Source: Algoriphagus litoralis
GTDB taxonomy: Bacteria > Bacteroidota > Bacteroidia > Cytophagales > Cyclobacteriaceae
Direction: 5' to 3'
Length of the DNA: 64,000 bases
Assembly: GCF_003259255.1 (NCBI RefSeq)
Contig: NZ_QGOL01000002.1
Location: 620,001-684,000, forward strand
Position numbers and translations under genes: made by a program. Positions within the stretch are counted from its first letter, which is position 1, and each line of letters starts with the position of its first letter. Positions 49,622 through 58,716 of the stretch are shown piece by piece. A model generated the notes under the pieces. The model saw nothing but the letters and a program-made list of their open reading frames with translations, made no database searches and was not told the DNA's origin.

Positions 49622-50380
49622 TTAGTCCAGGAAACGCTTCATTTCCACAACCACAGCATGTGGCTGCTCCGCGTGCAGCCAATGACCGGCATCTGCCACA
49701 AATTCCAATTCATAATTTGGAAAGTGTGCTTCCAAGTCTGCCAAATCCTTTTGCTGAATATAATTTGAATTTGCTCCGGCAAGGAACAGAGTAGGACCTT
49801 CGAATCTAGTGCCTTCAGCTAGTGCCTCACCTACATTTTCAATGTTTTTGGTGATTACCGGCAAGTTGATTTTCCATGCGAATCCTTCATTATTTCTAGT
49901 CAGGCTTTTCAGTAGAAACTGACGGATTCCAAGTTCTGAAATGTACTTGGCCAACTGATCGTCAGCTTCTTTTCTGGATTTGATTTCGCTGAGATTCAAG
50001 GAATTCAAGCCTTCTAAGATCGTCTGGTGATGAATGGGGTAGTACCTCGGAGCAATGTCAGCGACAATCAGCTTTTCCACTCGATCAGGATACTTGACGG
50101 CAAAATTCATAACCGTTTTACCACCCATCGAATGTCCCATTAGAAAGACTTTATCCAACCCCTCGGTATCAAACAGCTCTTTCAAATCTTCCACCATCAC
50201 CGCATAATTCCATTCATCAGCTTGCGGAGAATCACCATGATTTCGCTGGTCTACAAGGTAAAGTGTATACTGGTCTACCAATTCCTTTGCAATGGAAAAC
50301 CAATTGTCCAAGGAGCCAAAAAGACCGTGGAGAATTACTAATGGAGGGCCTGAGCCGGATTTTTTGAAGTTTAATTTCAT
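49622..50380 (-). CDS. Alpha/beta-fold hydrolase (YbfF-like)
   Basis: 252 residues. HGLFGSLDNW holds the oxyanion hole, the nucleophile serine is in LMGHSMGGKTVM, and the catalytic His is in VADAGHWLHAEQP. VADIAPRYYPIHHQ after the nucleophile elbow is characteristic of the YbfF esterase group. It would hydrolyse short-chain esters or thioesters in the cytoplasm. The true substrate is unknown. It lies downstream of pdxJ across an intergenic repeat region. Confidence 0.87.
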   Translation of the reverse strand: MKLNFKKSGSGPPLVILHGLFGSLDNWFSIAKELVDQYTLYLVDQRNHGDSPQADEWNYAVMVEDLKELFDTEGLDKVFLMGHSMGGKTVMNFAVKYPDRVEKLIVADIAPRYYPIHHQTILEGLNSLNLSEIKSRKEADDQLAKYISELGIRQFLLKSLTRNNEGFAWKINLPVITKNIENVGEALAEGTRFEGPTLFLAGANSNYIQQKDLADLEAHFPNYELEFVADAGHWLHAEQPHAVVVEMKRFLD

Positions 50381-50383
50381 TCG

Positions 50384-50411
50384 AATTACGATTTACGAAG
50401 TATGAAATACG
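50384..50411. repeat. Heptamer array, TCGTAAA type, inverted copy (copy 3)
   Basis: On the plus strand the units are AATTACG, ATTTACG, AAGTATG, AAATACG; the complement reads CGTATTT, CATACTT, CGTAAAT, CGTAATT. The period is 7 bp. It begins 3 bp upstream of the alpha/beta hydrolase start codon, so it forms that gene's leader. Confidence 0.6.
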
Positions 50412-50454
50412 AGGCTTTTGGTAGAGTCTAGGCCATCGACTTTAGGAATCCTTG

Positions 50455-50518
50455 CGACTTTTCAACTTTGCCACTTTCCAACCTTTAATTTTTCCATCTT
50501 CTAGTTTTTCAATCTTCC
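50455..50518. repeat. Degenerate octamer array, unit CAACTTTC
   Basis: Eight units in exact register: CGACTTTT, CAACTTTG, CCACTTTC, CAACCTTT, AATTTTTC, CATCTTCT, AGTTTTTC, AATCTTCC. It lies just downstream of the pdxJ stop codon (50524) on the minus strand, as the octamer array at 545-592 does for acs. Confidence 0.65.
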
Positions 50519-50523
50519 AATAC

Positions 50524-51240
50524 TCACAATTCCAACTGCCTCCTGTACATCTGAATCGTATTTTCCAGTCCAAAATAGAGCGCATCGCAGATCAAAGCAT
50601 GACCGATGGAAACTTCTTCCAGGAAAGGGATTTGCTGCTTCAGGTAAGCCAAATTGTGCAAGTCCAAATCATGTCCGGCATTCAGTCCAAGATCCAATTC
50701 TTTGGCAATGTGTGCAACTTCCACATAAGGTCTCACGGCTTTTTCGCGATCCTGATGGTAATTTGAAGCATAAGGTTCAGTGTATAACTCCACGCGATCT
50801 GTACCGGTAAGTTTGGCGGGTTCAAAAAACTTTGCTTCCGGATTGATGAAGATAGAAACCCGAGTTCCGATTTCATGCAATTCGGCTACGATTTCACGAA
50901 GCATAATTTGGTGAGTGATCGTATCCCAACCCGAATTGGACGTAATCGCATTGGGAGGATCGGGTACCAGTGTGGCTTGGGCAGGTTTTACTTCTCGGAT
51001 CAGTTGCATAAAACGCTGATCTGGGTAGCCTTCGATGTTGAATTCCGTCGTCACCACTTTTGCCAAATCCACCGCATCCTGATAGCGAATGTGCCGTTCG
51101 TCTGGTCTTGGATGGACGGTAATTCCCTGAGCACCAAATCGCTCACAGTCTAAAGCCACCTTGACGACATTGGGATTGTCCGCTCCTCTTGCGTTGCGAA
51201 GGGTGGCAATCTTGTTAATATTTACACTGAGTTGGGTCAT
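50524..51240 (-). CDS. pdxJ: Pyridoxine 5'-phosphate synthase
   Basis: 238 residues, the normal length. PdxJ condenses 1-deoxyxylulose 5-phosphate with 3-amino-2-oxopropyl phosphate to make pyridoxine 5'-phosphate. [16 protein letters not shown] starts the TIM barrel; [20 protein letters not shown] and [14 protein letters not shown] are the diagnostic segments. It is transcribed from a TAnnTTTG promoter in the divergent region shared with the yqeY gene. Confidence 0.97.
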   Translation of the reverse strand: MTQLSVNINKIATLRNARGADNPNVVKVALDCERFGAQGITVHPRPDERHIRYQDAVDLAKVVTTEFNIEGYPDQRFMQLIREVKPAQATLVPDPPNAITSNSGWDTITHQIMLREIVAELHEIGTRVSIFINPEAKFFEPAKLTGTDRVELYTEPYASNYHQDREKAVRPYVEVAHIAKELDLGLNAGHDLDLHNLAYLKQQIPFLEEVSIGHALICDALYFGLENTIQMYRRQLEL

Positions 51241-51270
51241 ATCTGTTTTGAAAAAGGTATTTTTACCTGC

Positions 51271-51278
51271 TAATATTG
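51271..51278 (+). promoter_or_regulatory. Candidate promoter for the yqeY-cvpA-amidotransferase operon
   Basis: TAATATTG (one mismatch to TAnnTTTG), with TTTG at 51247-51250, 20 bp upstream, matching the -33 position. The ATG follows 22 bp later. Confidence 0.5.
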
Positions 51279-51286
51279 ATATAACA

Positions 51287-51294
51287 CAAACTTA
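51287..51294 (-). promoter_or_regulatory. Promoter -7 element for pdxJ
   Basis: The minus strand reads TAAGTTTG, a perfect TAnnTTTG match, 46 bp upstream of the pdxJ ATG. It overlaps the region between the yqeY promoter and its ATG. Confidence 0.5.
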
Positions 51295-51300
51295 GGACTA

Positions 51301-51753
51301 ATGGCTTTAAAGCAGAAAATAGAAGGCGAAATTAAATCCGCCATGATTGCCAAAGACAAAGTAAGATTGACTGCATTGCGTGCAATCAAGTCGATGATTC
51401 TTTTAGAAGAAACCAAAGGCGGATTCTCCGGGGAGCTTTCTGAGGATGAAGAAATGAAGCTTTTGACCAAAGCAGCAAAACAGCGAAAAGATTCAGCAGA
51501 CATCTATCAGCAGCAAAATAGACCAGATCTTTTGGAGGTGGAATTGGCAGAACTTGCCGTTATCCAGGAGTTTTTACCAAAGGCATTGACTGATGAAGAG
51601 CTTACTTTGGCCATCCAAGAAATCATCAATGTGACCGGTGCCACCAGTGCCAAGGAAATGGGTAAGGTAATCGGCGCTGCAAACAAGCAATTGGCAGGGA
51701 AAGCAGAAGGTAAGGCGATTGCAGACAAAGTAAAATCCTTATTGAACGGCTGA
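51301..51753 (+). CDS. GatB/YqeY domain-containing protein
   Basis: 150 residues: MALKQKIEGEIKSAMIAKDK opens the helical YqeY fold, and LAELAVIQEFLPKALTDEEL and TSAKEMGKVIGAANKQLAGKAEG are the conserved tail pieces. The domain resembles the tRNA-binding tail of GatB amidotransferase, but the stand-alone protein's role is not established. It runs directly into the cvpA-like gene. Confidence 0.93.
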   Translation: MALKQKIEGEIKSAMIAKDKVRLTALRAIKSMILLEETKGGFSGELSEDEEMKLLTKAAKQRKDSADIYQQQNRPDLLEVELAELAVIQEFLPKALTDEELTLAIQEIINVTGATSAKEMGKVIGAANKQLAGKAEGKAIADKVKSLLNG

Positions 51754-51754
51754 T

Positions 51755-52300
51755 TTGGCACCGATTGATATTGTCATCCTGATTGTTTTGGCGCTTGGGG
51801 CCTATGAGGGCTACAAAAAAGGCCTTTTGATGAGTATTGTAGGACTCATAGGCTTCGTCATCGCCATAATTCTGGGTGTATATTTCATGGATCCAGTCAG
51901 CAAAATGCTTGCAGAACGGCTGGATGAACTCAGCTTTGCTTTTCCGGTTTTTGCGTTTCTGATCGTATTTTTCATCACCCTTCTCATCGTCAATATCGCC
52001 GGCTGGATACTCAAAAAAATGATGGATATGATCTTGCTCGGGAGTGTAGACAGCCTTGCAGGAGCAATTTTGGGTATCGTGAAATCCGCATTTTTTGTGA
52101 GCCTTTTCATGTGGCTTGCATTGGGATTTGATCTGAAAATGCCAAAAGAATGGAGTGCAAAAAGTGAATTCCTTCAATACATCGAACCTTTGGCGCCTGG
52201 GGTGATTTGGGTATTGGAGCCTTTGGTGCCAAAAGTAAAAGAGTTGCAGGAGACGATCGCCGAGATTGTTGAGGGATTCAGAGATGCTGCTGCTGATTGA
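51755..52300 (+). CDS. CvpA-family membrane protein
   Basis: 181 residues. No ATG is available; TTG at 51755, 1 bp after the yqeY stop, gives the usual start (MAPIDIVILIVLALG). Four membrane segments are predicted, with the family pattern GAYEGYKKGLLMSIVGLIGF. CvpA is linked to colicin V export and to envelope stress in other bacteria; its function here is unknown. The 3' end overlaps the next gene by 17 bp. Confidence 0.85.
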   Translation: MAPIDIVILIVLALGAYEGYKKGLLMSIVGLIGFVIAIILGVYFMDPVSKMLAERLDELSFAFPVFAFLIVFFITLLIVNIAGWILKKMMDMILLGSVDSLAGAILGIVKSAFFVSLFMWLALGFDLKMPKEWSAKSEFLQYIEPLAPGVIWVLEPLVPKVKELQETIAEIVEGFRDAAAD

Positions 52301-52859
52301 TAATTTTGATTCATTCAGTCATATTTTGGCGGATTTAATCCGGCAGACTGGAGAGGAATTAAGAGTCATCAGGAATGATGTTAGTTTGGAAGAGATTGAA
52401 AAAATCGATTTCAAAGGTTTGATTCTTTCCCCTGGCCCCGGAATTCCCTCCGAAGCGGGCAACCTTTTCTCAGTTTTTGAAAAATACCATCGGGATATTC
52501 CTGTGTTAGGGGTTTGTCTCGGTCATCAGGCGATTGGTGAATTTTTTGGAGCAGAATTGGTGAAAAATCAGGTTCCAACCCATGGTAAAGTCCATTTGGT
52601 GCGAAAGGCAAAACCACATTTTTTCACAGAAAATCTTCCCGATCAATTCGAAGTCACTCGATACCATTCACTTCAGCTTCGAAACTTACCGGATTGCCTT
52701 GAGGTCATATTAGAAACTGAATCAAGAGAAGTTATGGGAATGGCGCATAAGAGGCTCCCGATCCTAGGAATCCAATATCACCCTGAAGCGCATTTGACCG
52801 AATTTGGATTGGAATTAGTTAGAAGTTGGGTGGGAAGGGTCAGAAAAGAGGTGAACTAG
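52284..52859 (+). CDS. Class I glutamine amidotransferase, anthranilate/aminodeoxychorismate synthase component II
   Basis: 191 residues from the ATG at 52284 (MLLLIDNFDSFSHIL). The catalytic cysteine is Cys78 in GVCLGHQAIGEFFGAE, the oxyanion motif is SPGPGIPSEAG, and the His/Glu pair is in IQYHPEAHLTEFG. It supplies ammonia for chorismate amination in tryptophan (TrpG) or folate (PabA) synthesis. No trpE/pabB is adjacent, so which pathway it serves is open. It overlaps the cvpA-like gene by 17 bp. Confidence 0.88.
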   Translation: MLLLIDNFDSFSHILADLIRQTGEELRVIRNDVSLEEIEKIDFKGLILSPGPGIPSEAGNLFSVFEKYHRDIPVLGVCLGHQAIGEFFGAELVKNQVPTHGKVHLVRKAKPHFFTENLPDQFEVTRYHSLQLRNLPDCLEVILETESREVMGMAHKRLPILGIQYHPEAHLTEFGLELVRSWVGRVRKEVN

Positions 52860-52972
52860 TTTTTCCAAAAATGAATTGGCAATTTCAAAGAGACTAAAAA
52901 GCTCACTCGTTATCAAATCTTTGAAATAGCTTGATACGTCTTAAAACGAAACTCTTAATTCAAAAATCTCTT

Positions 52973-53626
52973 TTACCTTAAATCAATCACCTCAATCCCG
53001 GGATATTTTTTGGGATCAAATGTAAAATAGTCTGCAGCCAAATTTGGAGCAGCCTTTAGGTTTTTGAAAGAATAGGTAAATACTCCGCCTTGGCCATCAG
53101 ACATCTCCCATCCGAGTAGATCTTTGGTGTTTTTGTCCACCATCAATTTCACCTCCTGAAAGGGTGCATTGGACTTCAATGCGATCAATTCTACCACATT
53201 TACCGCTTTGCCCTGATAAGTCTTATCTGCCAAAAGCCTATAATTGAAACCAGTCTGATACATTTTGTAAATGTTGGATGGAGTCAGTTCTCCTTCCATT
53301 TGTGTGGCGTCGTTGATGGTGACCTCCTTGTAGCTGGGTGTTTGGATAAAGGTCCATACGGTCTTGCCATCATTGTAGATCTCTTGATCAGGAAGTTTGA
53401 GTCGGTACTTTTCTCCACTCACAGCGATTTCACCAGTCTGTCGATCTCCGGGCACACCCGCATCTGAATAGGTGTAGTCAAAGCCGGCAGTGAATCCTTT
53501 CATGCTTTGATACTTTTGGCTCATGGCATCAAGTACCGCTTTTGCCTTGGGGTCTTTTTGCCCGAAAGCTTCAAAACAACCTAGAAAAAGAAAGAAAAGA
53601 AGAAAGTAGGACCTATGGAATTTCAT
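52973..53626 (-). CDS. lolA: Outer-membrane lipoprotein carrier protein LolA
   Basis: 217 residues with a signal peptide (about 1-21). The mature domain is a LolA half-barrel: KAVLDAMSQKYQSMKGFTAGF at the start, then IYNDGKTVWTFIQTPSYKEV and LMVDKNTKDLLGWEM. LolA shuttles lipoproteins across the periplasm to the outer membrane. It lies 34 bp after ftsK on the same strand, an arrangement common in this phylum. Confidence 0.9.
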   Translation of the reverse strand: MKFHRSYFLLFFLFLGCFEAFGQKDPKAKAVLDAMSQKYQSMKGFTAGFDYTYSDAGVPGDRQTGEIAVSGEKYRLKLPDQEIYNDGKTVWTFIQTPSYKEVTINDATQMEGELTPSNIYKMYQTGFNYRLLADKTYQGKAVNVVELIALKSNAPFQEVKLMVDKNTKDLLGWEMSDGQGGVFTYSFKNLKAAPNLAADYFTFDPKKYPGIEVIDLR

Positions 53627-53660
53627 GTAATTGGGCTGCTGGAACTGGGTAAGACAGCGA

Positions 53661-56165
53661 TTACAAACTATTCAATAACCGTTCCAAACTGGCATCATCC
53701 TGAATCAAGACTTCCCGGGCTTTGGACCCTTCGAAAGCTCCTACGATGCCGGCTGCTTCCAGCTGATCTACGATTCTACCAGCACGGTTGTAGCCCAGCT
53801 TTAGCTTTCTCTGAATCAATGAAGTACTGCCCTGCTGATGCAATACGATCAAGCGTGCAGCCTCGTCAAAAAGCGGATCACGGTCAGAAAGATCTACGCT
53901 AGAGAGCGATCCTTCTCCATCTTCTCCGACAAACTCCGGAAGTAAATAGGCATCAGAATACCCCTTTTGCTCGCCGATCCAATCACAAATCGCATCGACC
54001 TCTGGTGTGTCAAGAAATGCACACTGGATTCGGGTCATTTCCGAACCATGAGAAAGGAGCATGTCACCCATTCCAATGAGCTGATCAGCACCTCCAGCAT
54101 CCAAGATAGTTCTGGAGTCGATTTTGGAAGTTACCCGGAATGAAAGACGGGCCGGGAAATTGGCTTTGATGATACCCGTGATGACGTTTACAGATGGTCG
54201 CTGTGTCGCCACGACCAAGTGAATACCGATAGCTCGTGCCAGCTGTGCAAGACGTGCAATTGGTCCTTCGATCTCCTTGCCGGCAGTCATCATTAAGTCC
54301 GCCAGCTCGTCTATGACCAGCACAATGTAAGGCATGAAATAGTGGCCCTTTTCAGGATTGAGCTTTCGCGCGATGAACTTGGCGTTGTATTCTTTTAGAT
54401 TTCTACAGCCTGCATCTTTTAGCAGATTGTATCGATTGTCCATTTCGATACAAAGGGAATTCAGCGTGTAAATTACCTTTTTGGTATCGGTGATAATGGC
54501 CTCTTCGGATCCCGGAAGTTTTGCGAGAAAATGTCGCTCGATCTTGTTAAAGAGCGTTAACTCCACTTTTTTCGGATCTACCAAGACAAACTTCAGTTGC
54601 GATGGATGCTTTTTGTAGATCAAAGAAGCCAAAATCATATTCAAGCCAACTGACTTTCCTTGACCTGTAGCTCCTGCCATGAGGAGGTGAGGCATCTTGG
54701 CAAGATCAGCGACAAATACTTCGTTGGAAATCGTTTTGCCTAGCGCAATCGGAAGATCCTTATCAGACCGCATGAATTTCTCTGTGCCTAGTACCGCACG
54801 GGCAGGCACTAGTTCACGGTTTTTATTTGGCACCTCAATACCGATTGTTCCCTTGCCGGGAATAGGAGCGATGATTCGAATACCCAAAGCAGCCAAACTT
54901 AACGCGATGTCATCTTCGAGGTTTTTGATTTTGGAGATCTTCACTCCTGGGTCAGGGACGATCTCGTACAAAGTCACTGTCGGACCGATGGTCGCCTGGA
55001 TTCCCTGAATTCCGATCTGGAAGTTTTTAAGCGTTGTGACGATTTTATCCTTGTTTTCCTGCAGTTCCTGCATGGATACGGTCACCTTTTTGATGTCGTA
55101 TTCATTCAGCAAGTCAAGTGTAGGGTATTTGTATCGAGGAAGGTCCAAAGTAGGATCATAAGGATCCAGGTTTTCGACCGCTTCGGCGGTCTTTTCTTCT
55201 TCTACTTTGTTGACTGAAAAATTCCCCTCTTTCACAGTACTTTTTCCTCTTCCTTCTTCCAAAAGGTTGACTTGAGGCACTTCAAAGAGATCCTCTTCAG
55301 CTTCTTCTTCGACTAGGTCTTCGGTGATGGAAAAGGGTAATTCTGGCGATGACTCAGATTGAGGATTGCTTTTGACCTCCCAAGCACTGCCATCATCCTC
55401 AAATTCCTCTTCGGCATCATCAATGCTTTCAGGACTTTCGGCTAATGGAAATGGACTTGCTTTAGGCGTTTTTTTACTTTGCGGAGCTATCTCGTCGGCT
55501 AATTCATCCTCTACCTCTTTGGGTGCAAACCAATTCAATTGCTCCAATCCAAAAAAGAGAACTACGAAAATCAGAAAAGCGCCGACAATTAAAATAAAGG
55601 TGCCCATTCCTAGAAAATCGCTGGAAAGTCTCGCTAATTCATACCCAAATCCTCCCGAAAGAAAGCTCCAATACGAGTAGCCTTCTACCAAAATCACGAT
55701 ATAGCCCATCAATAACCCTAGCCAAGCCGTGAAGAACAGCGAGAAAATCACGTATCGGGTAAGCGGTACTAGAGAAAACTTAAAGGTCCATTTGAACCCC
55801 AACAAAAACAGGAAAGGAGGGAGCAGAAATGCGGCAATTCCAAACCAGCGGTAGATCAGCCAATGCGAGGCCTGTGCGCCAAGGTAGCCAAGCCAATTTT
55901 GGGATTCTCTTGCGGCGTCTCTAACTGCTTGATCCGGATTGTTCATTACCAGACTTTGGTCCGCTGGCCCATTGATCAGGTAGCTTACAAAAGCGATAAA
56001 CAAAAAGATAGCTGCCGAAATCAGAAATATCCCAGCGATGAGGGGGAATTGCTTAAACTGGATTTTGCCAAAAGAAAAACTTGGGCCCTTGGGTTGCTGA
56101 GGGGCCTTTTTGGTATTCTCCGCTTTCTTTCGAAACGTATTTTTTGCGGTGGTTTCTGATGCCAT
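53661..56165 (-). CDS. ftsK: DNA translocase FtsK/SpoIIIE
   Basis: 834 residues. The N-terminal membrane domain has about four or five hydrophobic segments (41-63, 110-124, 137-160, 188-206). A long acidic linker (about 215-335, rich in Glu/Asp/Ser/Pro) leads to the motor: Walker A is GATGQGKSV at 498-506, and the Walker B region is VLVIDELADLMM. The C-terminal winged-helix gamma domain (about 768-834) reads KOPS-type DNA signals in characterised FtsK proteins. It pumps DNA at the septum during division. It is followed by lolA. Confidence 0.96.
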   Translation of the reverse strand: MASETTAKNTFRKKAENTKKAPQQPKGPSFSFGKIQFKQFPLIAGIFLISAAIFLFIAFVSYLINGPADQSLVMNNPDQAVRDAARESQNWLGYLGAQASHWLIYRWFGIAAFLLPPFLFLLGFKWTFKFSLVPLTRYVIFSLFFTAWLGLLMGYIVILVEGYSYWSFLSGGFGYELARLSSDFLGMGTFILIVGAFLIFVVLFFGLEQLNWFAPKEVEDELADEIAPQSKKTPKASPFPLAESPESIDDAEEEFEDDGSAWEVKSNPQSESSPELPFSITEDLVEEEAEEDLFEVPQVNLLEEGRGKSTVKEGNFSVNKVEEEKTAEAVENLDPYDPTLDLPRYKYPTLDLLNEYDIKKVTVSMQELQENKDKIVTTLKNFQIGIQGIQATIGPTVTLYEIVPDPGVKISKIKNLEDDIALSLAALGIRIIAPIPGKGTIGIEVPNKNRELVPARAVLGTEKFMRSDKDLPIALGKTISNEVFVADLAKMPHLLMAGATGQGKSVGLNMILASLIYKKHPSQLKFVLVDPKKVELTLFNKIERHFLAKLPGSEEAIITDTKKVIYTLNSLCIEMDNRYNLLKDAGCRNLKEYNAKFIARKLNPEKGHYFMPYIVLVIDELADLMMTAGKEIEGPIARLAQLARAIGIHLVVATQRPSVNVITGIIKANFPARLSFRVTSKIDSRTILDAGGADQLIGMGDMLLSHGSEMTRIQCAFLDTPEVDAICDWIGEQKGYSDAYLLPEFVGEDGEGSLSSVDLSDRDPLFDEAARLIVLHQQGSTSLIQRKLKLGYNRAGRIVDQLEAAGIVGAFEGSKAREVLIQDDASLERLLNSL

Positions 56166-56218
56166 TTAAGCTTGAAAGTACAATTTTAATTTTAGCCAAG
56201 TGGCCTTTGAAAATGAAC

Positions 56219-57259
56219 TTACCGGGAAAAATATGCCAGAAGTCCCTTTTTGATATTCTTAATCAAAGCAGGTCCCTCATAAATCATGCCTGAGTACACT
56301 TGGACAAGACTTGCGCCAGCTTCGAGTTTTTCAATGGCATCTGCTGCAGAATAGATTCCTCCTACTCCAACAATCGGAAATGCTCCATTTGATTTCTGAT
56401 GCAAATAACGGATTACTTCGGTACTTCTTTTTGCCAATACTTTGCCGCTTACTCCTCCAGCTCCAATGGCTTCTACTTCGGATTGAGGAGTGCTCAGATT
56501 CGAACGATCGATTGTCGTATTGGTCGCAATGACTCCATCGATTCGTGTTTCTTGGACGATTTCGACAATGTCATCTAGCTGTCCATCGGTGAGATCTGGG
56601 GCAATTTTCAGGAGAATCGGCTTTGGTTTTGATTTTTTATCGTTTGCGGATTTGACTGCTTGGAGAAGTTGCTTCAGTGGTTCTTTTTCCTGAAGATCAC
56701 GCAGGTTTGGCGTATTGGGAGAGCTGACATTAACTACAAAATAGTCTACATAGGGATGCAAAGCTTCCAGACAAAACAGGTAATCATCCACTGCATTTTC
56801 ATTGGGAGTGACTTTGTTTTTGCCGATGTTTCCTCCCACGATGACATCGGAATTCCGTTTTTTCAATCGCTCCACAGCGGCTGAAACACCTCCGTTATTA
56901 AAGCCCATTCTGTTAATTAAGGCTTCATCTTGTGGCAATCTGAATAAGCGTGGAAGAGGATTGCCTTCTTGAGGTTTCGGCGTCAAAGTTCCGATTTCGA
57001 TGAATCCGAAACCGAGCATCGCCATCTCGTCTATGAGTTTTGCGTCTTTGTCAAAGCCTGCAGCCAAACCCACTGGATTTTTGAATTTCAAACCAAAAAC
57101 TTCTCGCTCCAACCTCGAGTCATCCAAGCCAAAAGTGGATTTGACAATGGAGCTAGCGATAGGAAGATTGAAGATTGTTTTGATCAGTGAAAAGGTAAAA
57201 TGATGCGCATCCTCCGGGTTTTTGAGGAAAAGCAGGGGTTTGAGCAGGGATTTATACAC
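56219..57259 (-). CDS. pyrD: Quinone-dependent (class 2) dihydroorotate dehydrogenase
   Basis: 346 residues from the GTG at 57257-57259 ([20 protein letters not shown]). A TTG nine codons upstream (57286) is in frame, but it lies inside a perfect promoter -7 element (57284-57291), so it cannot begin the transcript. FMN and substrate segments are [24 protein letters not shown] and [13 protein letters not shown], with the serine base of class 2 enzymes. The N-terminal helices place it at the membrane, passing electrons to quinone in pyrimidine synthesis. Confidence 0.95.
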   Translation of the reverse strand: MYKSLLKPLLFLKNPEDAHHFTFSLIKTIFNLPIASSIVKSTFGLDDSRLEREVFGLKFKNPVGLAAGFDKDAKLIDEMAMLGFGFIEIGTLTPKPQEGNPLPRLFRLPQDEALINRMGFNNGGVSAAVERLKKRNSDVIVGGNIGKNKVTPNENAVDDYLFCLEALHPYVDYFVVNVSSPNTPNLRDLQEKEPLKQLLQAVKSANDKKSKPKPILLKIAPDLTDGQLDDIVEIVQETRIDGVIATNTTIDRSNLSTPQSEVEAIGAGGVSGKVLAKRSTEVIRYLHQKSNGAFPIVGVGGIYSAADAIEKLEAGASLVQVYSGMIYEGPALIKNIKKGLLAYFSR

Positions 57260-57283
57260 GTCAGCCTTAGTGGATTTGAGCGC

Positions 57284-57291
57284 CAAAGTTA
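57284..57291 (-). promoter_or_regulatory. Promoter -7 element for pyrD
   Basis: The minus strand reads TAACTTTG, a perfect TAnnTTTG match, ending 24 bp before the GTG start at 57259. It overlaps the TTG codon that would otherwise be chosen as start. Confidence 0.65.
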
Positions 57292-57341
57292 GGGATTGCT
57301 ATCAGAAAATCAGGGAGAAATATGTCTCGATCTTCCACTCT

Positions 57342-58112
57342 TTACGAGTTTGCTTCAGTGATTAATCTGAGACCTTCCAAAGTCAGATTTCGATCAACAT
57401 CGTCAAATGTTTTTTCCAAAGTTGTCAAAATCGCAGCTAGACCTCCAGTAGCAATAATTCTGAATTTTGAGCCAGTTTCTGCTTGGATTGCCTCGATCAT
57501 TCCCTTGACCAAACCCGTATAACCGTACAAAACTCCAGCCTGAATCGCATGAATCGTATTTTTCCCAAGTGCTGATTCGGGCAGCTTCAGCTCGACTTCC
57601 GGCAGTTTGGACGTGTTGGCGAAAAGAGACTTGATGGCAGTCCTGAGCCCAGGAACGATGTTTACACCTAGAATCTTTCCACTTTCATCTACTGCGGTAA
57701 ATGTCAAAGCGGTACCAAAATCAACGATGATGACTGGTTTCTGATGCTTTGAGTATGCGGCCATGACATTGCACATGAGATCACTGCCGATTTCATTTGG
57801 CCGAAGAGATTTGACAGGCAATCTGCTGTAGCTAGTTGGGGAGATTAGGTATGGGTCAAGCCCTAGGAAGTTTTGACAGAATTGGACAATGATGGAATTG
57901 ACCTCTGGGACGACCGAACTGAACCCGATCTTTTGAATTTGGGAAAGCTGAATTCCATGCTCCAGAAAGTAGAGCGGGACTTTTTTGCTGAGTTGGGAAA
58001 TCAATCTTGGAGTTTTCGTTTCCAGCCGGAATTGGTTGGTCCATTTTCCGTTTTTCTGGTCAAAAAGTGCGAATACAACATTTGAGTTGCCGGCATCAAT
58101 GGCTAAAAACAT
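57342..58112 (-). CDS. coaX: Type III pantothenate kinase
   Basis: 256 residues with the ASKHA fold. AIDAGNSNVVFALFD is the phosphate-1 loop, NEIGSDLMCNVMAAY holds the pantothenate-site Asp, and VDFGTALTFTAVD is phosphate loop 2. CoaX catalyses the first step of coenzyme A synthesis and is not inhibited by CoA in known members. It is divergent from a GNAT gene, with a 13-bp palindrome between them. Confidence 0.95.
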   Translation of the reverse strand: MFLAIDAGNSNVVFALFDQKNGKWTNQFRLETKTPRLISQLSKKVPLYFLEHGIQLSQIQKIGFSSVVPEVNSIIVQFCQNFLGLDPYLISPTSYSRLPVKSLRPNEIGSDLMCNVMAAYSKHQKPVIIVDFGTALTFTAVDESGKILGVNIVPGLRTAIKSLFANTSKLPEVELKLPESALGKNTIHAIQAGVLYGYTGLVKGMIEAIQAETGSKFRIIATGGLAAILTTLEKTFDDVDRNLTLEGLRLITEANS

Positions 58113-58128
58113 GCTTTTCTCAGGTTTT

Positions 58129-58141
58129 GACTAATTTAGTC
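58129..58141. promoter_or_regulatory. Palindrome GACTAA-T-TTAGTC between coaX and GNAT gene
   Basis: A perfect 6-bp-arm palindrome with a single central base. TAATTTAG on the plus strand and TAAATTAG on the minus strand each miss the -7 consensus by one base, so overlapping divergent promoters are possible. Confidence 0.35.
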
Positions 58142-58183
58142 CAACAGAAAAGTAATTACCAAATCCAAACCCCTTTTTCCCTT

Positions 58184-58663
58184 ATGTATTCTCTCCGCGA
58201 AGGCAAATTAGAAGATTTACCCAGAGTCCTCGAACTGATCAAAGAACTTGCACTCTATGAAAAAGCTCCCGAGCAAGTCACCAACACTCTGGAATTGATG
58301 AAGGCCGACGGCTTTGGACCCAATCCAGTGTATGGCATGTATGTCTGCCAAAAGAATTCCACTGGAGAAATCATCGGCATTGCCATTTATTATTACCGGT
58401 ATTCGACTTGGAAGGGGAAAAGATTGTATCTGGAAGATATCGTAGTTACTGAATCAGAGCGTGGAAATGGAGCTGGAAAGCTGCTTTTTGACCGGGTGAT
58501 GGCCAAATGCCTGGAGGCTAATTGCACTGGAATGATGTGGCAGGTGCTGGACTGGAATGAGCCTGCGATCAATTTTTACAAAAAATACGGAGCGGCATTG
58601 GAAGCGGGTTGGCTCAATGCCCATTTGCAGGATTATGAAATTAGAGAATTGTTGAAGGACTAA
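58184..58663 (+). CDS. GNAT-family N-acetyltransferase
   Basis: 159 residues from the ATG at 58184 (MYSLREGKLEDLPRVLELI); the upstream frame overlaps coaX and is not part of the protein. LYLEDIVVTESERGNGAGKLLFDRV contains the acetyl-CoA motif A (E-RGNGAG), and WQVLDWNEPAINFYKKYGA is motif B. It resembles diamine/spermidine or thialysine acetyltransferases in length and layout. The substrate is not determined. Confidence 0.87.
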   Translation: MYSLREGKLEDLPRVLELIKELALYEKAPEQVTNTLELMKADGFGPNPVYGMYVCQKNSTGEIIGIAIYYYRYSTWKGKRLYLEDIVVTESERGNGAGKLLFDRVMAKCLEANCTGMMWQVLDWNEPAINFYKKYGAALEAGWLNAHLQDYEIRELLKD

Positions 58664-58680
58664 TTAGGCTTGAAGTCAGG

Positions 58681-58716
58681 AGACCGAAGACTTAAATCTC
58701 TTCGGTCTTTTTTTTG
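58681..58716 (+). terminator. Terminator of the GNAT gene, overlapping the convergent gene
   Basis: AGACCGAAGA-CTTAAATC-TCTTCGGTCT followed by eight T. The right arm and T run lie within the last codons of the beta-propeller gene on the minus strand (stop at 58692-58694), so the hairpin is partly coding. Confidence 0.85.

Noticed and set aside
49550..49794. Two overlapping plus-strand frames after the small secreted protein
   Set aside because: They are antisense to the 3' end of the alpha/beta hydrolase gene and start within the terminator region.
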